Below are positions 9,011-19,231 of a stretch of DNA of 64,000 nt, in pieces; within the stretch, counting starts at the first letter, position 1, and each line of letters begins with the position of its first letter. The stretch spans positions 124,001 to 188,000 of the forward strand of contig CAWCCQ010000004.1 of the NCBI GenBank assembly GCA_963794215.1, written 5' to 3'. The position numbers were made by a program, and so were the translations under genes. This stretch comes from DATKRB01 sp963794215. GTDB taxonomy: Bacteria; Actinomycetota; Acidimicrobiia; Acidimicrobiales; RAAP-2. A model generated the notes under the pieces. That model did no database searches. It was given only the letters and a program-made list of their open reading frames with translations, and was not told the origin of the DNA.

Positions 9011-10126
9011 GTGAAGTTGACCGTGCTCGCCGAGTCGTTGGCTGGCGAGCGCAGAGTGGCGATCGTGCCCGACGTGGCCAAGCGTCTCGTGGCTCAGGGT
9101 TGGGAGGTGGTCGTCGAAGCCGGGGCGGGCGCCCGTGCGTCCTACCCCGACGACGGTTTCCGTGTCGCCGGTGCCACCGTGCTCGACGATGCCGGCGCGG
9201 CCCTGGCAGGGGCCGACATGCACGTACGGATCAACCCGCCGAGCGTCGCCGAGGCGGCCCGCCTCCCTGATGGCAGCTGCGTCATCAGCATGCTGGCACC
9301 GGGTGCCGGCGCCAGCATGCTGGCGGTGTTGGCTCCCAAAGGTGTCAGCTACTTCAGCTTCGACCAGCTTCCTCGGATTAGCCGTGCGCAAGGAATGGAC
9401 GCCCTGTCGTCGCAGGCCACGGTGTCGGGCTATCGGTCGGGGATCTTGGCTGCCGAACGATCGAGCAAGTTCTTTCCGATGTTCATGACGGCCGCGGGGA
9501 CAGTCCCGCCGGCCAAGGTGCTGGTGATGGGCGTGGGCGTGGCCGGCCTGCAGGCCATCGCCACCGTCCGACGGCTGGGGGCCGTGGTGAAGGCCTACGA
9601 CGTGCGCGCGGCGGCCCGAGAGGAGGCGGAGAGCGTTGGCGCCACGTTTCTCGACCTCGGAGTGCTCGCTGAGGGAACGGGCGGCTACGCCCGCGCGCTG
9701 ACCGACGACGAGTCGGCACGGCTGCAGGACGCGTTGGCCGACGAGGTAGCAGCCTCCGACGCGGTGATCACGACCGCTGCCGTGCCGGGCCGGCGCGCCC
9801 CTGTGCTGATCACCCAAGGGATGGTCGAGCGAATGGCCCCTGGGGCGGTCGTGATCGACATGGCGGCGGACTCAGGGGGCAACTGCGAGGCGACGGTCGC
9901 CGGCAGCGATGTCGTCGTCGGCGGGACGATCGTGGTGGGGCTGAGCAATCCGGCATCGGATTTGCCGACCCATGCGAGCCTCCTCTATTCCCGGAACGTG
10001 CTCAACCTCCTCGAGCTGTTCGTGCACGACGCGACGCTCGCTCCGGACTGGGACGACGAGATCGTCGCCGGCACCTGCGTCCTCCAGCACGGCAGCCCGC
10101 CGACGATCAGGCGGTCGGCATCGTGA
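9011..10126 (+). CDS. pntAA: NAD(P) transhydrogenase subunit alpha 1 (PntAA)
   Basis: This is the NAD(H)-binding domain I subunit (371 aa) of proton-translocating transhydrogenase, in the split three-subunit form. The alanine-dehydrogenase/PNT N-terminal domain starts ERRVAIVPDVAKRL. The NAD-binding motif is VLVMGVGVAGLQAIATVRRLGA. AAVPGRRAPVLIT and VVIDMAADSGGNCE follow, as in the family. The GTG start at 9011 is fixed by the family N-terminus (KLTVLAE). The stop overlaps the start of pntAB. Confidence 0.93.
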   Translation: MKLTVLAESLAGERRVAIVPDVAKRLVAQGWEVVVEAGAGARASYPDDGFRVAGATVLDDAGAALAGADMHVRINPPSVAEAARLPDGSCVISMLAPGAGASMLAVLAPKGVSYFSFDQLPRISRAQGMDALSSQATVSGYRSGILAAERSSKFFPMFMTAAGTVPPAKVLVMGVGVAGLQAIATVRRLGAVVKAYDVRAAAREEAESVGATFLDLGVLAEGTGGYARALTDDESARLQDALADEVAASDAVITTAAVPGRRAPVLITQGMVERMAPGAVVIDMAADSGGNCEATVAGSDVVVGGTIVVGLSNPASDLPTHASLLYSRNVLNLLELFVHDATLAPDWDDEIVAGTCVLQHGSPPTIRRSAS

Positions 10127-10476
10127 CCAACGGTGTGCTCGAGTACCTGACGGTCTTCGCCCTGGCGGTCTTCGTGGGCGTGGAGGTGGTCTCCAAGGTC
10201 CCGAGCATCCTGCACACGCCCCTCATGTCGGGGTCCAATGCCATCCACGGCGTGATCCTGGTCGGGGCCATGTTGGTGCTGGGCGCCGCGCATACGGGAT
10301 CCGAGGAGGTGCTCGGGTTCTTGGCGGTGACCCTGGCCACCCTCAACGTGGTCGGGGGCTTCACCGTCACCGATCGGATGCTCGAGATGTTCAAGGCCAA
10401 GCCCCGCGAGCACGCTGCGGACGAGGTCGCCGACCCCGACAGTGGCCGGCGCGCCGGGGGGGCGGATGGTCACTGA
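10123..10476 (+). CDS. pntAB: NAD(P) transhydrogenase subunit alpha 2 (PntAB)
   Basis: This small membrane subunit (117 aa) of the split transhydrogenase supplies part of the proton channel. It has three hydrophobic helices, the family stretch VGVEVVSKVPSILHTPLMSGSNAIHG and VVGGFTVTDRMLEMFK. It starts at GTG 10123, overlapping the pntAA stop. It acts in the membrane with PntAA and PntB. Confidence 0.93.
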   Translation: MTNGVLEYLTVFALAVFVGVEVVSKVPSILHTPLMSGSNAIHGVILVGAMLVLGAAHTGSEEVLGFLAVTLATLNVVGGFTVTDRMLEMFKAKPREHAADEVADPDSGRRAGGADGH

Positions 10477-10509
10477 CCGTCCTGTGACGCTCCTCTTGTT
10501 GCTGGACCG

Positions 10510-11901
<1,392 letters not shown>

Positions 11902-12186
11902 GGCAGCCCCCTGGGGCCGCCGAGCCGGCCCCTATCGAGCGGGCCCAGTGACCGGATGGCTTGCATGTCGGATCGGGCTCAACCACACTTGGAGAGCCGA
12001 ACAGCAGATGGGGCGCGGACCGGTCAGGCGGTCGACCCCGGGCTCCCCGAGCACGCTGCCGAAAGGTGCAGAAGGAGGGCCCGGGGGTCCTGTCTCGGCC
12101 AGTAAGCAGGGCGGACTCATACTGGCGAGGGGATTCCCACGACATCCGAACAGGCACACAGATCGGCGCGTCGGGCCGGGCGGCAC

Positions 12187-14697
12187 GTGGCACTGCTCCG
12201 CGAGGGCACTCCGACAGCCCCGTGCGAGGTCGTGGTCGGTCGACGCGGCGTCCTCCTGCGGCCACTGGCAGATGGGCCTCACGTTGCCCGCCCGGCGACA
12301 ACGCTCCTTGCCTGGCGTACCATCGCCGGCTTCGACGCGGACGGCGTGCTCTCAGGACCTGACGGGTCGTCGCACCAGCTTCTTCGCGTGGTCGGAGCCC
12401 AGGGGGCAGCGGACTGGGAGCTTCGAGCACCGGCCGCGACGGTTGGGGCGATTCTGGCTGACGTTCGTCGCCGGGCACGCTCGTGGAGTCGGGCTCAGTC
12501 GACGTCTCGATTGAAGAGGTCGGCTCGCGTGCCCGAGGACCTCGTCCTGAAGACCTTCGCGCTCAGGCCCACGCTGCTCGGCCCCACGATGCTCAAGCGG
12601 ATGGCCCCCGTGGTCTCCCCCTGCGCCTGGCTCTGGCGCAGGGGGAGACGCTCGGGCCTCACGAGCGCGCTCGCCGCCGCCGGTGTGCTCGGTCGGGCTG
12701 GACGCGCCGTCCGCCGGTGGAGCGCACCCTTGGCCGACCCGGTGTCGCGTCGAATCGCACGTTCGCTCCCGTGGTTGGCGCTGGCGGCTGTGACGCGTCG
12801 CGCCGTGAGGCTGGTGGCCGCCACGCCCGCGGGCGATTTGGGACGGCCGGGAAGTCGTCGACGACCTCTGGTGGCGGGCCTGGTCGTGGCCGCGGTCGCC
12901 ACCAGTGCCGTCGCCGGCATGCTGTTGGTGGTCCCCACCGCCGGTGGGAGCACGCAGAGCGAGACGTCGCCGACGGTCCCGCACTCAGGGGGGCTCAGTG
13001 CCTCGTCGATGGCCGACATCGCGCGAATGCTCCAGGTCAACGAGACTCCAGTGGCGCTGCCTGCGGCGACCGCCGCGCCGGCGCCGGCGCCGCCGTCTCT
13101 CGCCGACGCCGCGCCGCTCCGTCCCCACGAGGTGTTCGGATTCGCTCCGTACTGGACACTCCCCGAGAGCGCCGGGTTCGACGTGCGGGGTCTGACGACG
13201 CTGGCGTACTTCAGCATCGGGGTGAACCCTGACGGAACATTGGACGAGTCGGGTCCCGGCTGGAACGGGTACCAGAGCCAGGCCCTCGTGGACCTCGTCA
13301 ACCGGGCCCATGCAGCCGGGGACCGGGTCGTGCTCACCGTCAACTGCTTCGACCAGACCGCACTCGATCATCTGACCGCCGATCCGACCGCCCAAGCGAC
13401 GTTGGCCGCGGCCCTGGTGAATGCTGTGTCGGCCAAGAGCCTCGATGGGGTCAACCTGGATCTCGAGGGTACGGGCAGTCACGACCAGGCGGGCCTGACG
13501 ACGTTGGTGGCCACCGTGTCGAGTGCCCTGCACACGGTCGACCCGCACTGGCAGGTGAGCATGGACACCTACGCGAGCTCGGCCGGAGACCCGCAGGGGT
13601 TCTACGACATCGGCGCCCTCTCGCCGTGGGTCGACGCCTTCTTTGTCATGGCCTACCAGCTGAACCTGTCTGCGGCGCCCTCGGCCACCTCGCCGCTCAC
13701 CAGCGTGATGATGAGCGACCAGACGACCGCCCGCCAATACTCGGCGGTCGTCGCGCCGGCCAAAGTGATCTTGGGCGTGCCGTACTACGGCTACGACTGG
13801 CCCACGAGCGATGGGACCCTGGCGGCCCAGGCCTCAGGGGCCGCCGTCCCAATCACGTACTCCCAGGCCGTTTCCGACGGCCATCCCGTCTACTGGGACG
13901 CGGTCACGAACACCGCCTGGTCGTCCTATCAGGTAGGTACCCAGTGGCACGAGGACTTCTTCGAGGACCCGAGCTCGTTGTACCTGCTGGCCACGTTAGC
14001 CCAGAGCTTCCATCTGGGTGGCGTGGGGATCTGGGCGCTGGGTATGGACGGGAACGATTCGACGATGCTGGCCGCGCTGGACGGATTCGCGCCGCCGCAG
14101 CGTGACACGGTGAACGGACCGGTCACGACCACTCCCTCGACGCCGGCAACCTCGTCGTCGGTCCCATCGCCGACCCCGGCGTCCTCGAGTGACGCGTCGA
14201 CCACCGCGGGCACAACGGCGAGCACGCCGGCCACGACGCCGGCATCGGGATCAGGGGGGTCGACTGTTCCACCCACCTCGACGCCGTCGGGGCCACCGGT
14301 GACCGGGGGAGCGACGAGTGCGTATCGCTACTGGGGGACCTACGAGGGCCAGACGGTGGAGCTGACGGCGGTGGCTTCTGGTCTCGTCGGACCCGGTACG
14401 CTCGTCGATCCGTTGTCTACCTTGACAGGGTTCGGAACGAGCGATCCTGGCACCGACAGTTGCCTTGCCGGCGAGCCGAGCCTGCAGGTGTGGCGCTACG
14501 GGCCGGCCTCGAGCACCGAGGACCTCGTGGCCGCCAACGCCTCGAGCGGGGACTGCACCACCGCGTATTTCGAGTTCGAGGACCCGGGTCTCGGGTCTTC
14601 GGGCGGGACTTCAGGGAACGGATCGACGACCTCTTCTACGTCACCGGGCACGACGACCTCGACGTCACCGGGAACGACGACGACCACAGGCGGTTGA
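12187..14697 (+). CDS. Membrane-anchored GH18-like glycosidase
   Basis: This 836-aa protein has a cytosolic basic N-terminal part of about 230 residues and one transmembrane helix (about 228-250, LVVAAVATSAVAGMLLVV). The extracellular glycoside hydrolase 18 domain of YaaH/SleL type spans about 315-640 and includes FGFAPYWTLPE, the active-site strand DGVNLDLEGTG, FFVMAYQL and GVGIWALGMDG. The DxxDxDxE signature is kept at its catalytic Asp and Glu, but the middle Asp is Asn. A long Ser/Thr/Pro linker (about 650-710) leads to a C-terminal module of about 90 residues with two Cys, then another Thr/Ser tail. It may act on cell-wall or spore-type glycans; the substrate is unknown. GTG 12187 is the earliest start in frame. 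Confidence 0.8.
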   Translation: MALLREGTPTAPCEVVVGRRGVLLRPLADGPHVARPATTLLAWRTIAGFDADGVLSGPDGSSHQLLRVVGAQGAADWELRAPAATVGAILADVRRRARSWSRAQSTSRLKRSARVPEDLVLKTFALRPTLLGPTMLKRMAPVVSPCAWLWRRGRRSGLTSALAAAGVLGRAGRAVRRWSAPLADPVSRRIARSLPWLALAAVTRRAVRLVAATPAGDLGRPGSRRRPLVAGLVVAAVATSAVAGMLLVVPTAGGSTQSETSPTVPHSGGLSASSMADIARMLQVNETPVALPAATAAPAPAPPSLADAAPLRPHEVFGFAPYWTLPESAGFDVRGLTTLAYFSIGVNPDGTLDESGPGWNGYQSQALVDLVNRAHAAGDRVVLTVNCFDQTALDHLTADPTAQATLAAALVNAVSAKSLDGVNLDLEGTGSHDQAGLTTLVATVSSALHTVDPHWQVSMDTYASSAGDPQGFYDIGALSPWVDAFFVMAYQLNLSAAPSATSPLTSVMMSDQTTARQYSAVVAPAKVILGVPYYGYDWPTSDGTLAAQASGAAVPITYSQAVSDGHPVYWDAVTNTAWSSYQVGTQWHEDFFEDPSSLYLLATLAQSFHLGGVGIWALGMDGNDSTMLAALDGFAPPQRDTVNGPVTTTPSTPATSSSVPSPTPASSSDASTTAGTTASTPATTPASGSGGSTVPPTSTPSGPPVTGGATSAYRYWGTYEGQTVELTAVASGLVGPGTLVDPLSTLTGFGTSDPGTDSCLAGEPSLQVWRYGPASSTEDLVAANASSGDCTTAYFEFEDPGLGSSGGTSGNGSTTSSTSPGTTTSTSPGTTTTTGG

Positions 14698-14774
14698 TCG
14701 GCCGGCGGGAGTCGGGTCCAGGCGGACGAGCAGGACCGGAGGGCGCCGGCAGCCTGAGCACGTAGCCTGCAGCC

Positions 14775-16298
14775 GTGACGAGCTGCCCGCAGTCCCCGAC
14801 TGGAGCGCTCCACGCCGCGCCCGATATCTGGCCCCGCCGCCTCCCAGAGCCCGGACGGATCGATCTGATCCGCCGGAGCGGGGCGATCGCCGCGTCCACC
14901 GCGCGCCATCTCACCCCGCTGGTGCTGCGTCTGGCCCGGCATCCCCGATCGAGCAGCGTGCCCAGCTCCGCGATCGCCCATCAACTCCGTCTGTTGTTTG
15001 AGGACCTGGGCGGCACCTTCATCAAGTTTGGACAGATCATCGCGTCGTCGCCGGCAATGTTCGGCGAAGAGGTCGCGAACGAATTCCGTTCGTGCCTGGA
15101 CACCGGACCACCCGTTGCGCTGAGCGCGGTTCGTGCCCGGGTCGAGGATGACCTCGGGATGCCTCTCGATCACGTCTTCGCCGAGTTCGAACCCGATCCC
15201 ATCGGGCGCGCGTCGATCGCGGTGGTCCACCGGGCTCGCTTGCACGACGGCCGCTCAGTGGCGGTCAAGGTCCTGCGTCCGGGCATCGAACGGGCGTCGT
15301 CGACTGATCTGCGCCTGATGACTCCCCTGATCGAGCTGGTCGTCCGGCAGACCGGCGACCAGATGGCCGGCTCCATCCTGCAGCTCGTCGACGGCTTCCG
15401 GGTACAGCTCGGTGAGGAGATGGATCTGCGCAACGAGGCTCGCTCGCTGGCTCATTTTCGCCAGCTCGGGGAGGAGGTCTCTCTACCTCTGGTGGTGGTC
15501 CCTGCACCCTTTCCGGAGCTGTCGGGTCCCAATGTGTTGACGATGGAGTACCTCGACGGCGTGCCCATCGACGATGTGGCCCGAGTGGCAGATCTGGGGA
15601 TCGACCCCGCACCCCTGATCGAGGCCGTGGTGCGGGCGTTCTTCCTCACGACGGTGCGGTGGGGTGCGTTTCACGGCGACGTGCACGCCGGAAACATGCT
15701 GTTGTTGCGCGACGGCCGAATCGGGATCATCGACTGGGGGATCGTCGGCCGCCTTGACGCCAACACTCACCGGTTCTTTCTCCGGCTGCTCGCAGGGGCG
15801 CTGGGCGACGAGTCCGCGTGGACCGACGTCACCGCACACATCACGTCGACCTACGGTCCCGCCATCCAGGATGCGGTGGGTCTGAGTGACGAGCAGCTCA
15901 CAGCGTTCGTGCGCAGCCTCATCGAACCGACGCTCAACCGCCCCTTCGGGGAGGTGAGCCTCGCGGCAGTCATGCAGGCCACGCAGGTCCAGGTGGCCAA
16001 GGCCCAAGGCATCGAGGCGCACCGCCGGTCACCCGGCGCTGTCGCGCACCGCCTTCGCGCCCAGCGACGGCTACGACGGATGGCTGACCAGGCAGGAGGC
16101 ACATTGTCGGACTTCGACCGTGGAACCTTCCTGCTCGGCAAGCAACTGATGTACTTCGAGCGCTACGGAAAGCTGTTCCTCTCCGACGTGCCGATCCTCC
16201 ATGATCGGACCTTCTTCGCGCAGCTGCTCGAGGGTCAAGACCCCCGTGAGCGGGGCGCCGACGTCGGCGACCACCGTGCGTCCCCCGACCCGAACTGA
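14775..16298 (+). CDS. AarF/ABC1/UbiB-family kinase-like protein
   Basis: This atypical kinase-fold protein (507 aa) belongs to the family linked to isoprenoid-quinone and lipid metabolism. Diagnostic motifs are the KxGQ element (GGTFIKFGQIIASSPAMF), the VAIK-equivalent VAVKVLRPGIE, FHGDVHAGNMLLL and IGIIDWGIVGRL. A C-terminal hydrophobic anchor, common in the family, is not obvious here. GTG 14775 is used as the start. Its direct substrate is not known. Confidence 0.87.
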   Translation: MTSCPQSPTGALHAAPDIWPRRLPEPGRIDLIRRSGAIAASTARHLTPLVLRLARHPRSSSVPSSAIAHQLRLLFEDLGGTFIKFGQIIASSPAMFGEEVANEFRSCLDTGPPVALSAVRARVEDDLGMPLDHVFAEFEPDPIGRASIAVVHRARLHDGRSVAVKVLRPGIERASSTDLRLMTPLIELVVRQTGDQMAGSILQLVDGFRVQLGEEMDLRNEARSLAHFRQLGEEVSLPLVVVPAPFPELSGPNVLTMEYLDGVPIDDVARVADLGIDPAPLIEAVVRAFFLTTVRWGAFHGDVHAGNMLLLRDGRIGIIDWGIVGRLDANTHRFFLRLLAGALGDESAWTDVTAHITSTYGPAIQDAVGLSDEQLTAFVRSLIEPTLNRPFGEVSLAAVMQATQVQVAKAQGIEAHRRSPGAVAHRLRAQRRLRRMADQAGGTLSDFDRGTFLLGKQLMYFERYGKLFLSDVPILHDRTFFAQLLEGQDPRERGADVGDHRASPDPN

Positions 16299-16352
16299 TC
16301 TGCCACGATCCCCGCCGGGGGGTTAGTGACCGGTATGCTGGAGCGGTTGTCG

Positions 16353-16377
16353 CCCCGGTTGTCGGAGGCGACCGGGG
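16353..16377 (+). promoter_or_regulatory. Hairpin over the ferredoxin ribosome-binding site
   Basis: CCCCGGT (16353-16359) can pair with ACCGGGG (16371-16377) around an 11-base loop. The 3' arm contains part of the Shine-Dalgarno GGGGAGG of the ferredoxin gene, so folding would reduce its translation. It could also be incidental in such GC-rich DNA. Confidence 0.35.
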
Positions 16378-16386
16378 AGGTTCTCG

Positions 16387-16581
16387 GTGAAAGTCTCGGT
16401 CAACTTCGACCTGTGCCAGAGCAACGCGATCTGCATGAGTATCCTCCCCGAGGTCTTCGAGGTCCGCGATGACGGGTTCCTCTACGTGCTCGAGGAGCAT
16501 CCCCCCGAGTCGCTGCGGGCCAAGCTGGAGGAAGCAGTGAGCAGCTGTCCCACCGGCGCCATCTCTCTGGCTGACGACTAG
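16387..16581 (+). CDS. Single-cluster [3Fe-4S] ferredoxin
   Basis: This 64-aa ferredoxin has a CxxxxxC...CP pattern (CQSNAIC at residues 10-16, CPTGAI near the C-terminus), the three-cysteine form typical of [3Fe-4S] ferredoxins that serve cytochromes P450 in actinobacteria. The GTG start has GGGGAGG seven bases upstream. No P450 gene is nearby, so its partner is unknown. A related ferredoxin is encoded at 53702. Confidence 0.9.
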   Translation: MKVSVNFDLCQSNAICMSILPEVFEVRDDGFLYVLEEHPPESLRAKLEEAVSSCPTGAISLADD

Positions 16582-16594
16582 CAGTGGTCCGCCG

Positions 16595-18073
16595 TTGAGC
16601 GGTCCCCGGGTGCGTTTCGCGCCGTCACCGACGGGCTACTTCCACGTGGGGAGCGCGCGGACCTGCCTCTTCAACTGGCTCTACGCTCGCCAGCAGGAGG
16701 GCACGTTCGTCCTTCGCATCGAGGACACCGACGCGGAACGGAACCGGATCGAGTGGACCGAGGGGATTCGCTCCGCAATGGAGTGGCTGGAGATGCCGCC
16801 CGACGAAGGGCCCTTCTTGCAGTCAGAGCGGTCGGAGCGCTACGAGTCGGCTATCGATGCGCTGTGGGAAGGGGGCTACCTCTACCCGTGCGATTGCTCC
16901 CGCCAGGCAGTGGAGGACCGCACCAAAGGCAACCCCATACCCGGCTACGACGGGTTCTGCCGTGATCGCCACCTGCCCCGTTCGGTGGGGACCGCCTTGC
17001 GCTTTCGCACCCCCGACGACGGCGAGACGGTGGTGTCCGATGTGATCCGCGGAGAGGTGAGCTTTCCTCACCGGGCTATGGAGGATTTCGTCTGCGTGAA
17101 GTCGTCCGGACAGCCCCTCTTCGTGCTGGCCAACGTCGTCGACGATCGAGACATGGGGATCACTCACGTGATCCGCGGAGAGGACCTCCTACCCACCACC
17201 CCGAAGGGCAATCTCCTCTGGCTGGCCCTCAACGAACGGGCCGCCGCCTCGGGCGATCCGCAGGGCGAACGAACGCTGCCCGTCTTTGCCCATTTGCCGA
17301 TGTTGGTGAACGAGCAGCGCAAGAAGCTCTCCAAACGCAGAGATCCTGTGGCAGTGGAGTCCTACCGCAACCAGGGTTACCTGTCGGAGGCGTTCCGGAA
17401 CTACCTGGCGCTGCTCGGATGGAGTCCGCCGGGGGACACCGAGATGGTCGGGATCGACAAGATCATCCGCCAATTCCGCCTCGAGGACGTGCACCACGCG
17501 CCCGCGTTCTTCGACGTGAAGAAGCTCATGCACCTGAACGGCGAGTACATCAGGCAGCTATCGACGGGGGAGTTCATCAGGGCCAGTAGGCCGTGGGTAG
17601 CACCCGTCGAGGGAGAGTGGTCACCCGAGGGGGGAGGCCCGCCGTGGCCGCCCGAGTGCTTTGACGAAGCGGTGTACGAGCGCTTGGCCCCGCTCGTCCA
17701 AGAACGGGTGACGGTGCTCGGAGAGGTACCGGCAATGGTCGACTTCGTGTTTCTTCCCGATCCTCGGATCGACGAGGCCAGCTGGGAGAAGGTCGTGTCC
17801 AACGACCCAGGTGCACTCGAGATCCTTCACGACGCCGTCGCGCTCTACGAAGATGCGCCCTGGGAGGCCGGACCCCTGCACGACGCCACGGCGTCTCTGG
17901 CGGAGGCCCGGGGACGCAAGTTGGGGAAGGCCCAGGCTCCGATCAGGGTCGCGGTGACCGGACGCACCGTCGGCCCGCCCCTGTTCGAATCGCTAGAGGT
18001 CCTCGGCCGTGCCGAGGTGCTTCGCCGATTGCGCAAGGCGATCGCAAGGGCCACGATCGCCCCTGCGTCCTGA
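16595..18073 (+). CDS. gltX: Glutamyl-tRNA synthetase
   Basis: This class I aminoacyl-tRNA synthetase (492 aa) charges tRNA-Glu and, where GlnRS is absent, also tRNA-Gln for later amidation. The N-terminus VRFAPSPTGYFHVGSAR contains the HIGH-type motif as HVGS. The KMSKS-type loop is KLSKR. RIEDTDAERN and the insert DGFCRDRH match the family. The best start is TTG 16595, since no ATG or GTG lies in frame before the conserved N-terminus. It shares one base with the next gene (TGATG) and lies just ahead of tRNA-Gln and tRNA-Glu genes. Confidence 0.94.
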   Translation: MSGPRVRFAPSPTGYFHVGSARTCLFNWLYARQQEGTFVLRIEDTDAERNRIEWTEGIRSAMEWLEMPPDEGPFLQSERSERYESAIDALWEGGYLYPCDCSRQAVEDRTKGNPIPGYDGFCRDRHLPRSVGTALRFRTPDDGETVVSDVIRGEVSFPHRAMEDFVCVKSSGQPLFVLANVVDDRDMGITHVIRGEDLLPTTPKGNLLWLALNERAAASGDPQGERTLPVFAHLPMLVNEQRKKLSKRRDPVAVESYRNQGYLSEAFRNYLALLGWSPPGDTEMVGIDKIIRQFRLEDVHHAPAFFDVKKLMHLNGEYIRQLSTGEFIRASRPWVAPVEGEWSPEGGGPPWPPECFDEAVYERLAPLVQERVTVLGEVPAMVDFVFLPDPRIDEASWEKVVSNDPGALEILHDAVALYEDAPWEAGPLHDATASLAEARGRKLGKAQAPIRVAVTGRTVGPPLFESLEVLGRAEVLRRLRKAIARATIAPAS

Positions 18074-18702
18074 TGTTCTTCGGGCCACTGCGGTTGGCGT
18101 TCAAGCTGGTCTCACTCCTGGTGGCCGCAGCCGTGGTGTACCTCGGAGTGACTCTCGTGCAGGTCTGGCTCACCTCTCGGCATTACTCGCCCGATACCGC
18201 TGGGGCCATCGTGGTGATGGGCGCCGCGCAGTACGACGGCGTGCCGTCCCCGGACCTTCAGGCGCGGCTCAACGAAGCGGTCCTGCTGGTGCGGGCGCAC
18301 TACTCCCACCTCCTCATCGTGACGGGAGGGAAGGAGAAGGGGGACGTGTTCACCGAGGCCCAGGCGGGTGCCCGGTACGTGGAGAGTCTTGGCGTGCCGA
18401 GCGGCGACGTCCGCCAAGTCGGCGGCGACGACAGTTATCAGAATCTCGCCGATGCCGCCCCGATCGTGAAGTCCGACGGTGCCACACTCGTCACGCTCGT
18501 CGTGACTGACCCGTTCCACGAAGATCGCAGTATGGCCATTGCCTCAGGGCTGGGTCTGAAGCCACTGCCCACCCCCACCAGGACCTCGCCCATCACCGGG
18601 TGGGCAACCGTGCCGTACTTCTTGAAGGAGACCCTGGGGGTCGGACTGGGACGGATCGTGGGTTACCAGCACCTGAGTCAGCTTCATGCCGATCTCGGTT
18701 GA
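18073..18702 (+). CDS. DUF218 (YdcF/SanA-like) membrane protein
   Basis: This 209-aa protein has one N-terminal transmembrane helix (about 10-32) and a DUF218 domain: AIVVMGAAQYDGVPSPDLQARL, LLIVTGGKEKGD, GDDSYQNLADA and VVTDPFHEDRS. SanA-like members are linked to envelope integrity, but the reaction is unknown. The ATG overlaps the gltX stop by one base, so the two are co-transcribed. Confidence 0.85.
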   Translation: MFFGPLRLAFKLVSLLVAAAVVYLGVTLVQVWLTSRHYSPDTAGAIVVMGAAQYDGVPSPDLQARLNEAVLLVRAHYSHLLIVTGGKEKGDVFTEAQAGARYVESLGVPSGDVRQVGGDDSYQNLADAAPIVKSDGATLVTLVVTDPFHEDRSMAIASGLGLKPLPTPTRTSPITGWATVPYFLKETLGVGLGRIVGYQHLSQLHADLG

Positions 18703-18755
18703 ACCGAGGGCTGTCGCCGGCCCCCGGACTTCGGCTAGCCTGCACAGTCGCCCGT

Positions 18756-18827
18756 TCGGGGGTGGTGTAATCGGCAACACGACTGGTTCTGGTCCAGTTA
18801 TTGAGGGTTCGAGTCCTTCCCCCCGAG
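18756..18827 (+). tRNA. tRNA-Gln (anticodon CUG)
   Basis: The cloverleaf is clear: acceptor TCGGGGG pairs with CCCCCGA, the D-arm is GTGTAATCGGCAACAC, the anticodon stem-loop ACTGG-TTCTGGT-CCAGT gives CUG, and the T-arm is GAGGG-TTCGAGT-CCTTC. CCA is not encoded. Confidence 0.95.
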
Positions 18828-18868
18828 CTCAGGATGAGGGTTCGCGAAGGGCGGCCTGAACCCTGCAA

Positions 18869-18941
18869 GGCCCCATCGTCTAGTGGCCAAGGACACCACC
18901 CTCTCAAGGTGGAGACACGGGTTCGAATCCCGTTGGGGCTG
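18869..18941 (+). tRNA. tRNA-Glu (anticodon CUC)
   Basis: Acceptor GGCCCCA pairs with TGGGGCT. The anticodon arm CCACC-CTCTCAA-GGTGG gives anticodon CUC, and the T-arm CGGG-TTCGAAT-CCCG is standard. CCA follows directly at 18942-18944. It lies 41 bases after tRNA-Gln and just downstream of gltX. Confidence 0.96.
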
Positions 18942-19231
18942 CCACGCCGTTGACCTCATTGGGTGGACCGCTCCATGTGACAAGGCACCCAGGGCGATCT
19001 GACATGCTGTGCGACCAGATCGGCACTGAGTCCTGCGCCGAGGCCGGTTCCGATCCGATGATCGGTACGGGTGGCGTCGGTGCGCTGAAGGGCTCGCCGC
19101 ACTCCCCCCGCCGGCCATCGGGGAGTCAAGACGGCCGGCGCACCGCCGGGCTCATCTGTCGGGCGAGGATCGGGATCAACCCACTCTCGTCTGCTGGGAA
19201 GTCGAACCTCAGCGCCACTACCTTCTCCACT

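Noticed and set aside
7778..9817. Very long open frame (679 codons) on the minus strand
   Set aside because: It lies fully antisense to the EAL gene and pntAA, which have clear family motifs. Its composition is that of a GC-rich shadow frame.
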